From contig VXAZ01008127.1 in the NCBI GenBank assembly GCA_013399875.1, positions 1,099,739-1,163,738 of the forward strand: a DNA stretch of 64,000 bases, written 5' to 3'. Every line of letters starts with the position of its first letter. The stretch's first letter is position 1. Source of the DNA: Gymnorhina tibicen. Lineage: Eukaryota; Chordata; Aves; Passeriformes; Artamidae. Below the pieces are notes generated by a model that was not told the DNA's origin, ran no database searches, and saw only the letters and a program-made list of their open reading frames with translations. Shown here in pieces: positions 1 to 11,300 of this stretch. The translations under genes and the position numbers were made by a program.

Positions 1-3000
1 TCTGAAGGCTGCAGCTCCCTTTATCCCACTGGAACCTCCAGGAGGTCTCAGTGCTGGCTGGTCTCAGTTTTGGAGGGTGCAGGGTGCTCTCCCCTGCTTA
101 TCCCTTGGCTCCAGGGTTGTTACGCCCGTGAGCCTTACACCAACACACCCTGGGCTGGTTGGGGCTGCAGCAGACCCAAAAGAAACAAACAGTGCGGTCA
201 GAGAGTGACCCACAGTTACTGTGGGAATGGCAGGGAAGGGAATGGGATACTCCAGGTCCATTGGCTGCTCTTCTGTTTTGATTTTGGAGCAGGTGAAACG
301 ACTGGGGGAAAAATGTATTTGTCTGTGCTGGCAGTTCACACCCCTGCCATCCACGTTGACACTGTTGTAAAGTTATTTCTATTTTATGAGATAAAGGCAT
401 CTTTAGTTCTAATGTAGAGCTCAAGCACTCTTTGTTGGACTGGGAAAGATCCTTTGCTGTGGGTGAATCTCTGGGAGCTGTGCTGCCAGGGGAGCAGGCA
501 GTCAGCTGAAGGGCTTGTGGGGGATATCCCATGGCCGGCAGATTTCAGCCAGCCTTGGGACAGGGATGGCTGCTCCTGTCCCTCTGGCTCGGCCACTGGA
601 GGAACTGTGATGACCTTATCCCCATGGCAGAGGGAGTTTTGTGTTCTCTCCCTCATCCGTGTCCGCACAGCTTCCCCTGGGAAGGACCAGGAGCTCTCCA
701 TCCCCAGTGCTGCAGACAGGCCCCGGTGAGTGGCAGGGTGTAACCCATTCCCTACCCTCGAAGGGAGGATGATAACACACTCCTGACCAAATGTGGGACC
801 TGGAGAAGAGCATGTGAGACTAACCCAAACCATCAGGCTGTGCTACCTGCACACTGTTTGCTGTCTCAAACAGCATGAGGCCACACCACCATTACTAGGG
901 GTCGTTTGTCCTGGCCAAGGACAGAACAGTGTTTGATTATTAGAGTATTCCACTCTGAAGCAGTAGTATTTCTTGAATGAGCAAAAATGAAGAGAAGTTG
1001 AAGAAAACTGTGGTGTGGTGGTATTTTGGGGTTTTTTTTGTGTATGGCTGGCTGGCTATTTCTCCTCTCCTCTGAAGGGCTTTCACCATCAAGACTGAGC
1101 TGTCCTGTACTCTCCCCTTTGCCTCTGATCAGCTGGGGAGTTTTTGAGTCAGACCCTTTCTCTGGGCAAGACTGCTCTTGAACTCAAGAGTAACACAAAA
1201 CCCAGTCAAGGCTGAACTTAGCAGGAGAGCTAAAAATTCCAGCGTGCTGCAATAATGCTGCATGCCCGAGTAACTCAATAACCTGCTGAAAACAGGAATT
1301 TTTCTCACCAGTCCCCTTCCCTCCTCAGTCAGAACTTCTCTGATGCAGACCTGTAGAGCCCACAGGGAATGGCGTGGCGATTTTTGCATGGCCCAAACCC
1401 AGTGTTTGCTGGAAAACTGTTGGTGTTGTGGGAAGGCATTCATCCCGCTGGTTTAACCTCTCCTTGAGGAGCTGAGCTGCTGATGGATGCTGTTAATGAC
1501 ACGTGCACAGACATGAAATCACGGTGGGACCAGAGGCCGTGCCCCACTTGGCTTCTCTGTGCCATCAGAGAAGAGTTAAATCCATTTGCCACCAGATATT
1601 CATGATTGCTCTGCAACACAAACTGAGGGACACGCTCACACAATCCCAAACTTTGCTGTTAGGTCTTAACTCTGACTTAGGGGTCCTGTTTCCACGTGGA
1701 ACTTGCAAAGTGTCAGGGCACGAGTAGCCTGGGGCCTCCAGTTTGCTCAGAGAGAGTTTTAAAATATACAACAGCAATAGGTATTAAAGCAACAACAGTG
1801 ATTGCTACAGGAAATAGGAAGGGTTTTGACAACCTGTTGGAAAGAATAATTAGTCTAAGTTTGGGCAGAGTAAAGGAGGGAAACGTGAACTGGGGAACAC
1901 AATGAGCCATATTTTTCGTTTCCTGTAGCTTGGCTTTGCCTTCAAATGAGCTGTTCTGCACAGAGAATTTGCCTTGCTATGTTAATTTTTTGACTATTTA
2001 AAAAAACGTTTTGGAAATGCAATCCACTCCCAAGGTCTGGATGTCTCCAGACAGTCTAGTTGGTTAGTTGTGCTGAATTCCAGGCCTGAAGTCAGTCTGA
2101 GCACGACTTCACATGCTGGGGCCTCCAACAGGTCTGTGAATAGCAAACCAACAGGAAAAAGCAATTCTAATAATTCAGATTGGCTTGCTTTCTTCTCTTG
2201 TTAAATTTTCATGATGAAAACTCCTTTAAGGTACTGGTGTGGCTTTATTACTTCAGCAGCTTATAGGTAATAAAAAAGCTTAAGAGTCCAAAACGACATA
2301 TCTCCTCATAAAGTGCCTTGACGTACTTTTAAAAAGCTTTGCAAAATTCTACTAATGAGCCTACCAGTGACAAGCAGTCAGAATGGTAAAGGGCAAGAAA
2401 TCTTCCAAACGTGGGCTGCTCCCTGCCCAGCAGTGTTTTGGTGTGCAGCTTTAAAGAGCTGGAGAAAGGAGCAGCAGCTTCCATGAGGGGTCTCAGACCA
2501 CGCTGAGCATCTCCACGTGAAAACAGATCCAGCTGCAGCTTCTGGGCACAGACCAAAGAAAATTGTGGACCTCTCACTCATAACTGCAGTAAGAGCAGGT
2601 TAATGGAGCTGCTGGGTGAGCCTGAGAAGAAGAAAAGACAAGTTTGGGAACGGCACCTGTCAGTGCCAGGCTGGAACAAGGAAGGAGAGGTTAAAAGCTC
2701 CAAGTGGCCCCACCCACCTTTAAGCAGAGTAGGAGAGTTAAATGAGATGAATAAATTCAGAAGGGTTGCTGAAGTCCTGTTTCTTGCTCAGAGAACAGGA
2801 ATAGACAGATGAAACACAGAAAAAACCTTATTTTAATGCATAAAAAAAAAAGAGATGTGGCAGAGCAGAAGAGTTGGAATTGTTAGAGGGTGTTTCACCC
2901 AGTTACAGAGAGCCAGTTCTTGTAGGAGATGGAAATGCTTCCAGATACTCTGCAAAAAATACGAGACAAAAACTTCAGGAGAGGTACATCCCCTTAAGCT

Positions 3001-3060
3001 GAAGAGCTCTTCTCTTATGGGTCTCAGCAAAATTTCTGAATGCAGAAAATTATATTTAGT
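1..3060. other. Non-coding stretch, nothing recognised
   Basis: Open frames here reach at most about 150 codons (minus 384-833), overlap each other on both strands, and encode no recognisable domain. I see no splice-bounded exon, RNA gene or repeat family. The stretch is compatible with intergenic or intronic DNA. Confidence 0.6.
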
Positions 3061-3125
3061 TCTGTTTTAGAAATGAAGGAAACTGAGGTACGGAGCCCCT
3101 CAACTGCAGGTACCCAAGGTCCTGG
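3061..3125 (+). repeat. Possible ancient MIR/L2-like remnant
   Basis: TTTTAGAAATGAAGGAAACTGAGGTACGGAG followed by CCCAAGGTCCTGGGAGC keeps the order of the MIR/L2-type phrase TTTACAGATGAGGAAACTGAGG...CCCAAGGTCA. Such fossils survive at low density in birds. The assignment is by eye and needs a profile search. Confidence 0.45.
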
Positions 3126-3390
3126 GAGCTACAGGACACGAGGTCTCCTGGCTGCATCTCTGCTCACTGACAAACAGCTCATGGCTTTACCCACGGGCCA
3201 TGTCCCTGGGGAGGCATTCATCACCTAAACCCCTTTTTTTCCTCTCCCCTGCTCCTGTGCTGAAGCAATCAGGTGCCCAAAGGCTCCTCTCGCAGCTTCT
3301 CTGGAAAAACCTTTAATTAATGACCCAAAGTTCCTGTGATATCTATTTATGGGAAGCCTTTTTGGGAAGGAATTAATGATCTTAATGTCT

Positions 3391-3425
3391 GTGAATCACA
3401 GAGCATGGTTGGAAAGGCCACTCAC
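3391..3425 (-). mobile_element. Possible decayed CR1 3' remnant
   Basis: GTGAATCACAGAGCATGGTTGGAAAGGCC resembles the reverse-complement CR1 3' end (AATCACAGAATGGTTGGAAAGGACC-like) with several differences. The match is short, so chance similarity is possible. Confidence 0.4.
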
Positions 3426-3703
3426 AGAGGTGTCTGAAGAACATTTAGATATTCCTTAAATAAACCTGGGGATTTTTTCTTTTCCCCTCCTGGCCTCTGT
3501 AAAAAGCACAGGCTGCATCTATGCAGCTAATGAAATTTCCTGCTGATTGGACCCTAAACAATTACTGCATCTTCTGATTGCTAATAGCTGGGCTGCTAGG
3601 AAGAGAAGAGGCTCTATTAGGAGACAGGGACCCAACTGAGAGCATCACAGCTGATGTCAGCTAATGCCCTCTCCAGCGTTCACCAGGAGTTCAACCTGTG
3701 CAT

Positions 3704-3758
3704 GCCTGATTAATCCCAGTGTGAGGCACCTGCAGCACTGGGATGGTGTTAATCAGGC
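3704..3758. repeat. Inverted repeat with TAATCC-bearing arms
   Basis: GCCTGATTAATCCCAGTG at 3704-3721 is matched by its exact complement at 3736-3758, except for a 5 nt insertion (GGTGT) in the second arm. The 14 nt loop is TGAGGCACCTGCAG. Each arm carries TAAT, and the first carries TAATCC, the recognition core of OTX/PITX-type homeodomains. It may be the relic of a small inverted-repeat element or a paired binding site. Confidence 0.75.
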
Positions 3759-4040
3759 CCAGCACGCTACCCGTGGTGCTGGGGAGGATTTCTCAGCTGC
3801 AGAGAGGCAGATGCTCATCTGTTTATCAGCAGCAAGTTCATCACTTCATCATTTCCCGGTGCAGATTAACTGGGAGACAAAAGGTTGCTTCTGACAGCTT
3901 TCTGGGCAGCTGTTGTGGCCAAAAAAATAAAGTCTCTGTGACAATGTTTTGTTCATCCAAAATAAATGATGTGGTTCTTTCTCTTAACAACACAAGGAAG
4001 CGCTGCCAGCAGCCTGGTGTTTCTGAGGAGCCCAGCAATA

Positions 4041-4130
4041 ACGAGCGGGGAAACGAAGCCCAAACCCCACGAGCAATTTTGGGCGGTAAATAACGCGAGC
4101 AGCACGGTGTCGAGACCGCCGGGGCGAACA
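4041..4130. promoter_or_regulatory. Isolated dense CpG cluster
   Basis: Twelve CpG dinucleotides fall within about 85 bp (4042-4126). The flanking hundreds of bases have the strong CpG depletion normal for bulk vertebrate DNA. The cluster includes CG at ACGAGCGGGG, GGGCGGT, AACGCGAG and ACCGCCGGGGCGAA. It is too short for a standard CpG island but could be an unmethylated regulatory core. No promoter motif such as TATA is evident. Confidence 0.55.
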
Positions 4131-7100
4131 CACATCCCTCATGTGGTGAGAGGATCTGGAATAAAAATAGAGACTCGTTACTTTTGTCAGCAAGCAGCGT
4201 CACCTCCCCCTGCCCCACAGATGGGCTGTGTCTGAGTCCCTCACCCAGCCGGTTTTAAGGGGGGAGGATGAAGAAGGGAAGCTCAGCTCCGGTGATGCAG
4301 CTGTTATTTATCCCAGGGCTCTGCTCCTCGCTTCAGTGGCTCTTCAGGTCCTCTGGAAGCCTCTCCCAGGCATTTTTCCTCTTCCTGAGTCTGTGGTTTC
4401 ACTCCTCGGGCAACAAAATGTGCTGTGAAGGGCATGAAGAGAATAGGGGCTCTAAGTTGGGTCTTTGCCTGTGGTCCATAGTAGCTCAAGTGTGTTACTA
4501 TCGAGATATGCTCTGAAGTACCGATTTTCTCCATATTCTGCAGGGAGAATGGTAAATCTGTGGAGTCTGAGTGATATTTTCTATGAGGTTTATAGTATGA
4601 TGTTGATTAAGTCACTCGGTCTGTCGTAAATGTGTTTAATAAATATATGTGTCTTTCTGGTGGCATGGAAATATTCTTGTGCCACCAGATGCTGGAGTGG
4701 GATGGGAGCCATCTGAACATGCTAGAAAGGATCTCTGGCAGTGACTGCACGTGACTGCTGTGTTGGTTGGATTTCATGTGGTCTGCAAAATGCTTTGGAT
4801 CTGGGGTCTTCCAAGAATGGAATAGCTCATTAATCCCAGCAGAGCTTTTACAAAGCTGGTTAATGTTGGGGTTGCTGGCATTGTCAGTGTATTTCTTCTT
4901 GTGCATTGGTGCTTAATCTGAAATGAAGGGTTTTTTTCAGAGTCCTTTTTTCTGTATATATTATAATATTTTCCTAAACCTTTCACCATTAAATTAACAC
5001 TAGGGTGTGGAGGACACTCTTTGTTTTTACTTTTCATTCCTGTGGTAATGTTCTGTAGAGTGACTCTCTTCTGCTTATTTCATTAGAAAAAATAACCCTT
5101 TACCACTCTCTTCCAGCTGGGCTTCACCACTGCAGAATTGATCCAGTTTGCTCCCAGAACCAAACGTCCTTATTTCCCTGCTGACAGGAGTTTACAGATG
5201 TATCAGCTGGCTGTGGCTTTTACCTTGGAGGTTACCTGGCTCCCCAAAGCTGAGTGCCCAGAGGGCTTCCTGGTGCGCGTTGAAATTGTCTTGACTTGAT
5301 TTGGGATGAGGAGTTTCCTTGCGGATGCTCTGGAAAGAAAGTCGGCAGGGACTGAAAAACAAAAAGGGTTTTCTTGTAGTTTGTTGCTTTGTTGGTTTCC
5401 TGCCAAATATTTTGATTTCCTTTATTGCTCTAAGGCTCAGCTCTGGTTTCAGTGGAGCTGTGGGTGAGGTGTGTTATCCATCAGGCTAAAGCTCACGTTC
5501 CCAAAAGGAACATCTATTCTGCTTAAGCTCCTCTGCCATCTAAACACTTCACTTTCCTTTTTAAACCTCTTCCTGATCTCTGCTATGTATTTTTGTTTGG
5601 TTTTCTGCCAGGTTAGGTCTTCAGTCTCTCTTCCTTCTGTTTCTCCTGCAATGCTTCACTGCATAATTTACCCCCCTTATATCTTCAAATATGACTGTAA
5701 TGCACAATCCCTGGAGATTCCCTACTGAAGCAGCTATTTGAAGTGTTAGGCTGTGCTTTACTGAGGTTGAACTGTCTGCTCTTCAGAGAACAGGATTATT
5801 GTACGGCTACCAGGGAATAACAAAAAAGGTGGTGGGTGCTTCTTCTCCCCTTTGTTCTGCAGCTGCTTCGGGTGCCAGGTGGTTCCTCGGCTCCTGCCTG
5901 TGATGTGCAGCTCTCGGTGCTCCCTGCCAGGGCTGGAGAACCTCTCCTGGCCGATCAAGGAGTATTTGAAATAACACGATGGGTATTTAAATATAATCAT
6001 ATTGTGGTTATGCAGTTCCTGTGCTGAAGTGTAATCCATCTCCTCTGGCTGGAACGCACAGGGGGTTTTTTTGTCTGGCTTTGGCTGCTCAAACACAGCT
6101 CTCAGTGCTCCACGATAAAATGTTAATGGGGCAAAACACAGGAAATGCAAATCACACGGGAAAGGAATTGGGCATGAGAGCATGATGAAAGATTTGTTCT
6201 GATTGTGGGGCTGTGTTCAATCAAACTGTGACTCCAGCTCCTGTGGAACAGGACTGGGTGTGTGTTTGAGGATGTCTGACAGCGAGGGCCTTCAGGACAC
6301 ATTGGAGAAAGACAGTGGTGGTGATTTGTTTATTTACACGAGTATCTCTTTTCCTTGCCAGGGACAGGTGCCAGCAGCCTGTGGTTCCCTCTCCAAATTT
6401 GCATAGAGGAGGAGGGAAAGTGAGGTAAAAGATTGATTTGACAAAACACTACTTTGGATTTATTGATAGGAAACCAAGATCCATCTGACAGCTTTTGTAA
6501 AGATTTAAGGCTGTGCCACGTAGTTTTTAATATCATCAGCTTCTCCTGCATAAGTAGGGAACGTTTTGCTGTTGGTATTTCCTACTGAATGAGATGGCAA
6601 AGAACCATTACAAATGGGAATAATTTTTAAAAAGATGATAGGAGGAAAATTGTGTGGCTTTGAGCTTGGGGAAACCCTATGGCAGCATCTTGTTGAAAGT
6701 ACAGGTCTGAGGTGTTTCTGTATCTCATCAGGTGCTGGGAAAAGGTCCCTGTGAGAGCCAGCTTTCTTATCTCCCTCTGATATTTCATCCTGCCTGTTCT
6801 CAGCAAGTTTTGGGGTGGGAGGTCTCTGATGGCTTTAAGAGGGAGCCTTTCCAGGGGTCCTGGTAAAAGTAGTTCAACAGCTCCAGCAGCTCTTGCAGGG
6901 CTTTTAATCTTCCACATATACTTCAGACGGTCATAAATAAATTTTTTAACATGATGGGCTGGTTACAACAAATGCAATTCTCAATTACATGTGCAGATCT
7001 AATGCTCAGCCTAGAAATTTCCAGAGGAAATGTATATATCATGTATGACCACCCTCAGATGTGCATGTGGACACACATCTATACATTTCCTGCTTCTGTG

Positions 7101-7794
7101 TGGCTGAAACGCCCTAAATGTACTTGAGTAGTTTCAGTAACCAAATCTAAGGTGAAAGGGTTATCAATTATGCTGTGAGAGCAGGGGAAGTTTTCCAAGT
7201 GGAAGGTTCCCCTGGGATCATGGATGCTTCTCTCGCACCTGCTTTCCACTGATAAGGGACAGGAATAATAAATCCCTCTAAGATTGCTTTTCCCCAGCCA
7301 GGAAGTTGTGTGGATGAGAGGCTGCAAGCTTGATCTGCAATGCCACTTGCTGGGTATAGTGAGCTTCAAAAAGGAAGAGGAAAATTGGAGTGGAGTGATG
7401 GTTTTAAGAAAACCCAACCCAGTCTTTCTGCAGAAAGAGTCAGCTAAATCAGAGCAACATGTTCCTTTCAGTAGTTTGAGTCTCACAAGCTGCACAACTC
7501 TGGCTAAGAGGGAATCCAGACCCAGAGACTGGTTTCCCCTCGCTGGTGTGTGACCATCAGCACCTGCTGCTGAAACACATTTGGAACCTGGTTTGGTTTT
7601 ATTATTCCTTTTTCTGCTGAGGGTCTGGGTGATGCCCCATGCTGGTCTGCAGCCTTTCCCCCAACATCTGGGTCTGATGGAGATGGGGGGGGTGTGAGGC
7701 ACCTCCAAAAGTGGGAAAAGGCCTTTTGGGTTTAGAAATGTTCAATCTGTGTAGGCACTCCAGCAAATCTTCTGGGCTCCCATTTGTCTGAATA
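4131..7794. other. Non-coding stretch between the CpG cluster and the LTR
   Basis: I recognise no gene or repeat. The longest open frame is 209 codons on the minus strand at 7079-7708; it has no methionine-rich start region, domain or family resemblance and overlaps other open frames. There are several AT-rich parts (for example 4560-5100 and 6920-7030). Confidence 0.55.
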
Positions 7795-8026
7795 TGTGTC
7801 TAAGTTTGAAAGACAGGTGTCTGCTAAGGAAGGCAGGAGCCCCCCTTGGAATGGAAAAAATACAACCCCCTTCCCTCCAAATTATTATAAATTTGAAATT
7901 AAGGGGCTTTCAGGCAAAGATATGAGGAAATGGGAATAACAGTTTTTACTAATATATATATATATATCAAAACAATAATACAGAGAAACTGGTTTAAAGC
8001 CTGACAGAGTCAGGGGTACAACCTGG

Positions 8027-8045
8027 CACCCTGCCGGGCAGGGTG
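8027..8045 (-). other. Perfect hairpin in the transcribed part of the LTR
   Basis: Two 9 nt arms (CACCCTGCC and GGCAGGGTG) pair perfectly around a single G. The hairpin lies about 170-190 nt downstream of the TATA-like box in LTR orientation, so it would be in the R/U5 RNA. A single-nucleotide loop cannot form in RNA, so the true loop would be slightly larger. Confidence 0.6.
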
Positions 8046-8282
8046 TTGGTAGCAGTCCAATGCAGTGGTAGCTGCAGTTCTCTTTGAAATGGTCCTGTTG
8101 AAGCGGTGATCTTGTAGAAGGAGAAGTCTGGTCCTCCTCCGAAAATCCAGTGGTGGTGTAGTCCTTGTCCTCTGAGATCCCAGCAGGTAAGGCAGCCTGC
8201 TGTTCCAGGCCCCAGATTTTTATCCTGGTGGGAATGCTTGGTTCCTTCCCCCCTGGGCGGAGCATCTCACAATGGGATGGTC

Positions 8283-8395
8283 AGTCATAGGGCAAGGCAT
8301 TGTTGGGCCCATTAACAGGAGATAGTCCAGGTTCGGGTTACCTCTGAGTCATAGGGCAAGGCATTGTTGGGCCCATTAACAGGGGATAGTCCAGG
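8283..8395 (-). repeat. 64 bp-spaced duplication inside the LTR U3
   Basis: A 49 bp segment at 8283-8331 recurs at 8347-8395 with one mismatch (A versus G near the end). A 15 bp spacer separates the copies, giving a repeat interval of 64 bp. It sits upstream of the TATA-like box in LTR orientation, where retroviral enhancers usually are. The near identity of the copies implies a duplication that is recent relative to the rest of the region. Confidence 0.9.
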
Positions 8396-11300
8396 GGGAG
8401 AAGGCAAGGAACATTGCTGTACTGGGTCTCAACAGCTCATGGTAATAGAATACATTGTAACCCAGGACATTATGTCAGTTCATTTGGTTATTTGGCTTCC
8501 TGGGATGGCTCTGAGCAGTTGTTTTACCACAGCATTCCTGTGGTCTGTGCCTCACCTCTCTGTCCTTTCTCTTATTCCATGGAAATGGCAATAAAATGGA
8601 CAGCTTAAAAATGTGGGGGTTTTTATAAGAGCTGTCTTCTACAGAAAGCCTGGAGGAACAAATGGAAAGTCATTGATGAATACAATAGATAATTAACCTG
8701 GCTGAGTTCTAAAGGATTTTTTACTTCAGGATAAGCTACACCAGCAGGCACATTTTCCTTGGCCTTTGTATTTTATTCATCTGTCTGTTTTCTGTCTTTT
8801 GTCTGCAAGGCGCTTTTGGTAAGAGATCAGTTTCGTGAAGGTGAAATAATTTCCATTCTTCAAAATCTGAAAGAGCAAAGCATCACTGCGAAACTCTTTG
8901 AAATAGATTTCCACTGAATGAAAAGCCCTGTTGGAAAAAAATTCATAAGGCAGCAGAAGATACTGGGAGCAGACAACTGAGCTGCTGTAAGAACTCAGTT
9001 ATCCGTGGTGTAGCATCACACCGTGCAGGGGGGTGAGGTGGAGTGAGTTCCCTCTGCAAGGGGAGTTGGAGAATGAAGCAGAGAAGCAGCTGGAGAGGCT
9101 TTGGGTAGAGCTGTCTTTCGGGGTGATTCCCTGGTATCTGCCTCTTTTTTTTTCTTGTGCCCCTTGAATGCAGACCCTGACCTAACCAGGAGCTGCTGGT
9201 TGGAAAGTGATCGTTTCTTTCATCTCTTTCTCCCTCCTCACCCTTTTTCCAGCAGAAAGTATTGACTTCTTCCAAAAAACACAAGGAGAAACCACGGTTT
9301 TTTCAACCAAGTGCAAGCATTTTTGTGGGGAGAAAAAAATGGAGCAGATTCAAGTCCAGCCTCCTCGCAGAAGGTAGTTTTGCTAAAAAATGGGGGTGAC
9401 TTTACATTCATTGTGAGAAATGAAGGCTCTTTTATTGAGCTAAAGCCTGGTATCTAATCCTGGACAAACATCTCTGAATGTGATGGAAATTTTGGCTAAG
9501 TAAGGACAGTGACATGTGGGCTCTGTAAGGCTCCTTGTTCTGACTCTGCTTTTCAAAGTGTGCTGTGACACTGGCTGTCACCTGCCAAAACCTTTCAGAT
9601 GAAGAATTCCTTTTTTCCCCCCCTAAAATGAAGACAGCTGCTGCCTCTCACTTTGGGACTGATTTAGATGTGTTTCATGTTTAGTTAGCTTTAACCACAA
9701 TGAACAGTTCTGCCTAGTTCTGCTGCTTCTCATCCTGGCTCCAATTTCTAATTTTCAGTGTGCGCCCTCATCCCAAAGGCCGGTCTGTGCCCATCCGTGG
9801 AAAGTGGTGTTTCTCTCCATTTTCAAACCCATGTGTCTAGCACGCATGAGACCTTTTTATATTCATTCCAGGGTCCTTGTGCATCTTGAGAAAGCATGGA
9901 AACCTCTGAGCTTGCAAAGCATCTGGTTAAATCTTGTCCCCTTACAGAGGAGTTGTGAAGGAGAGACAAAAAAACCTCTCTTCAGGTCAGTGGTTTCAGT
10001 GGGAGTGGAAGCACTACAAATGCAGCAGAAATCACAATTAATGGTTGTTTAATAACTGAAAGGGAGGGCTTGACTTCTGCCTTTGCATTATGAGGAATAA
10101 CGAGGACTATTTTAGTGTGAAAGCTGCCTTGGAGCCTGGGAGTCTTTGATCCTGGGGAGGCAATGGGAGTATTGGCTCTGTACAAATGCTGCTGGAAAAT
10201 CCACAGGACAAATGCAGCAATTTCACAAGTCATTTCCCAATTTTCATCTTTTTCTCATTTCTGCCTGATTAGGGTTTTCTCCAAAATGTGAAAATTGCTG
10301 TTGATTTTTCCAGCTGGAGAAGGTAAATCACTTACTTGGAGCCGGACTGTCTTGCCTATTTGAGCAGTTTGTCTTTTAATGAGTTGCTGTGATCCTTATC
10401 TTATTTCAACCACCCTGGCTCAGTGCCATATCCACCTTGTGGGAATTTAGGAATTCCCTGCTCATCTCTGCTACAGCTCTTCGGGATTTTCCTAAAAGTG
10501 GAAGTCTCCTTTGAGATTTTGCCGGAGAGATCAGTCCTGGAACTTTCGATGGCAACAGAGGGGTTTGAATTCCTTTTGTGTTATGGTCTCTCCTTGGCTT
10601 GGTATCACCTCTTATGGGCCAGGATGACTTTATACCAAGTCACTTGGATCAGAAAATAAGTGAATGACAGTCTAACAGCACCCAGTTCTCAGCTTAGTAG
10701 ATGTGGAGGTTCTTTAGATGTCTCTGCATTGCCGTACTGAGGTAAGGGGCATTAATGGAAGGTGTAGGGATTTTGAGCTCTTTGCAGGGTCACAACGGTG
10801 CATTTGCTGCCTGGAGTCTTTCTCAAATGCTCTGGAGTCTGGCAATGATGCCCCTGTGCTGCCACGGTCCCTGGTGGCCTCAGCTGGCCTCTCCTGTGTG
10901 TCTTCCTGTGCGTCTCTTTTATCACAGCTTCCAGCAATGCATGTGGTTCACTTCATCTTTCAGATAGCATTGATTTCAGAGGAGTGTTTCTTATTTCAGA
11001 CCTCTCCCTTTCTAAGTGATAAGGAAACCTATTTTTTTTTTTGCTTACAAGATTATGTAGCATACATTCTTTGGAGGGTAATTTCACTAATTCTCCTTCG
11101 GTACGCTGACAGCACAATTATCATCTCACTTGACAGCTGTTCCTTTGAATTTTAAATATCCAAAACACATCCAAGGGCACTGGAGCAATTTGGTGGTATT
11201 GCTGTCTGTTGCTAAGAAGTGTTGAGCTTTTTTGGAAGGGGAAAGGATTTCTGTGATCCCAGGGAAAACGTTCCACAATGTGTAGGTGGCAGCTCTCTGA

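Larger units (their letters stand above)
7795..8405 (-). mobile_element. Avian endogenous-retrovirus LTR, minus orientation
   Basis: On the minus strand this stretch has LTR organisation. A U3-like part (8405 down to about 8226) holds a 49 bp segment duplicated 64 bp apart. A TATA-like GATAAAAAT lies at about 8215-8225. An R/U5-like part follows with a perfect hairpin at 8027-8045, a TA dinucleotide run at 7952-7967 and a terminal part ending near TGTGTC at 7795-7800. The phrases around 7800-7920 and 8226-8400 match my memory of LTRs that are abundant in songbird genomes; I cannot name the family and no search was run. I see no gag, pol or env frame on either side, so this is a solo LTR or a fragment with a little leader sequence. 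Both end points are estimates; the high-coordinate (5') end is the less certain. Confidence 0.75.

Noticed and set aside
7079..7708. 209-codon minus-strand open frame
   Set aside because: No recognisable family, domain or splice context.
7885..8265. 126-codon minus-strand open frame
   Set aside because: It lies wholly inside the LTR and translates R/U5-like sequence. LTRs do not encode protein here and no retroviral motif is present.
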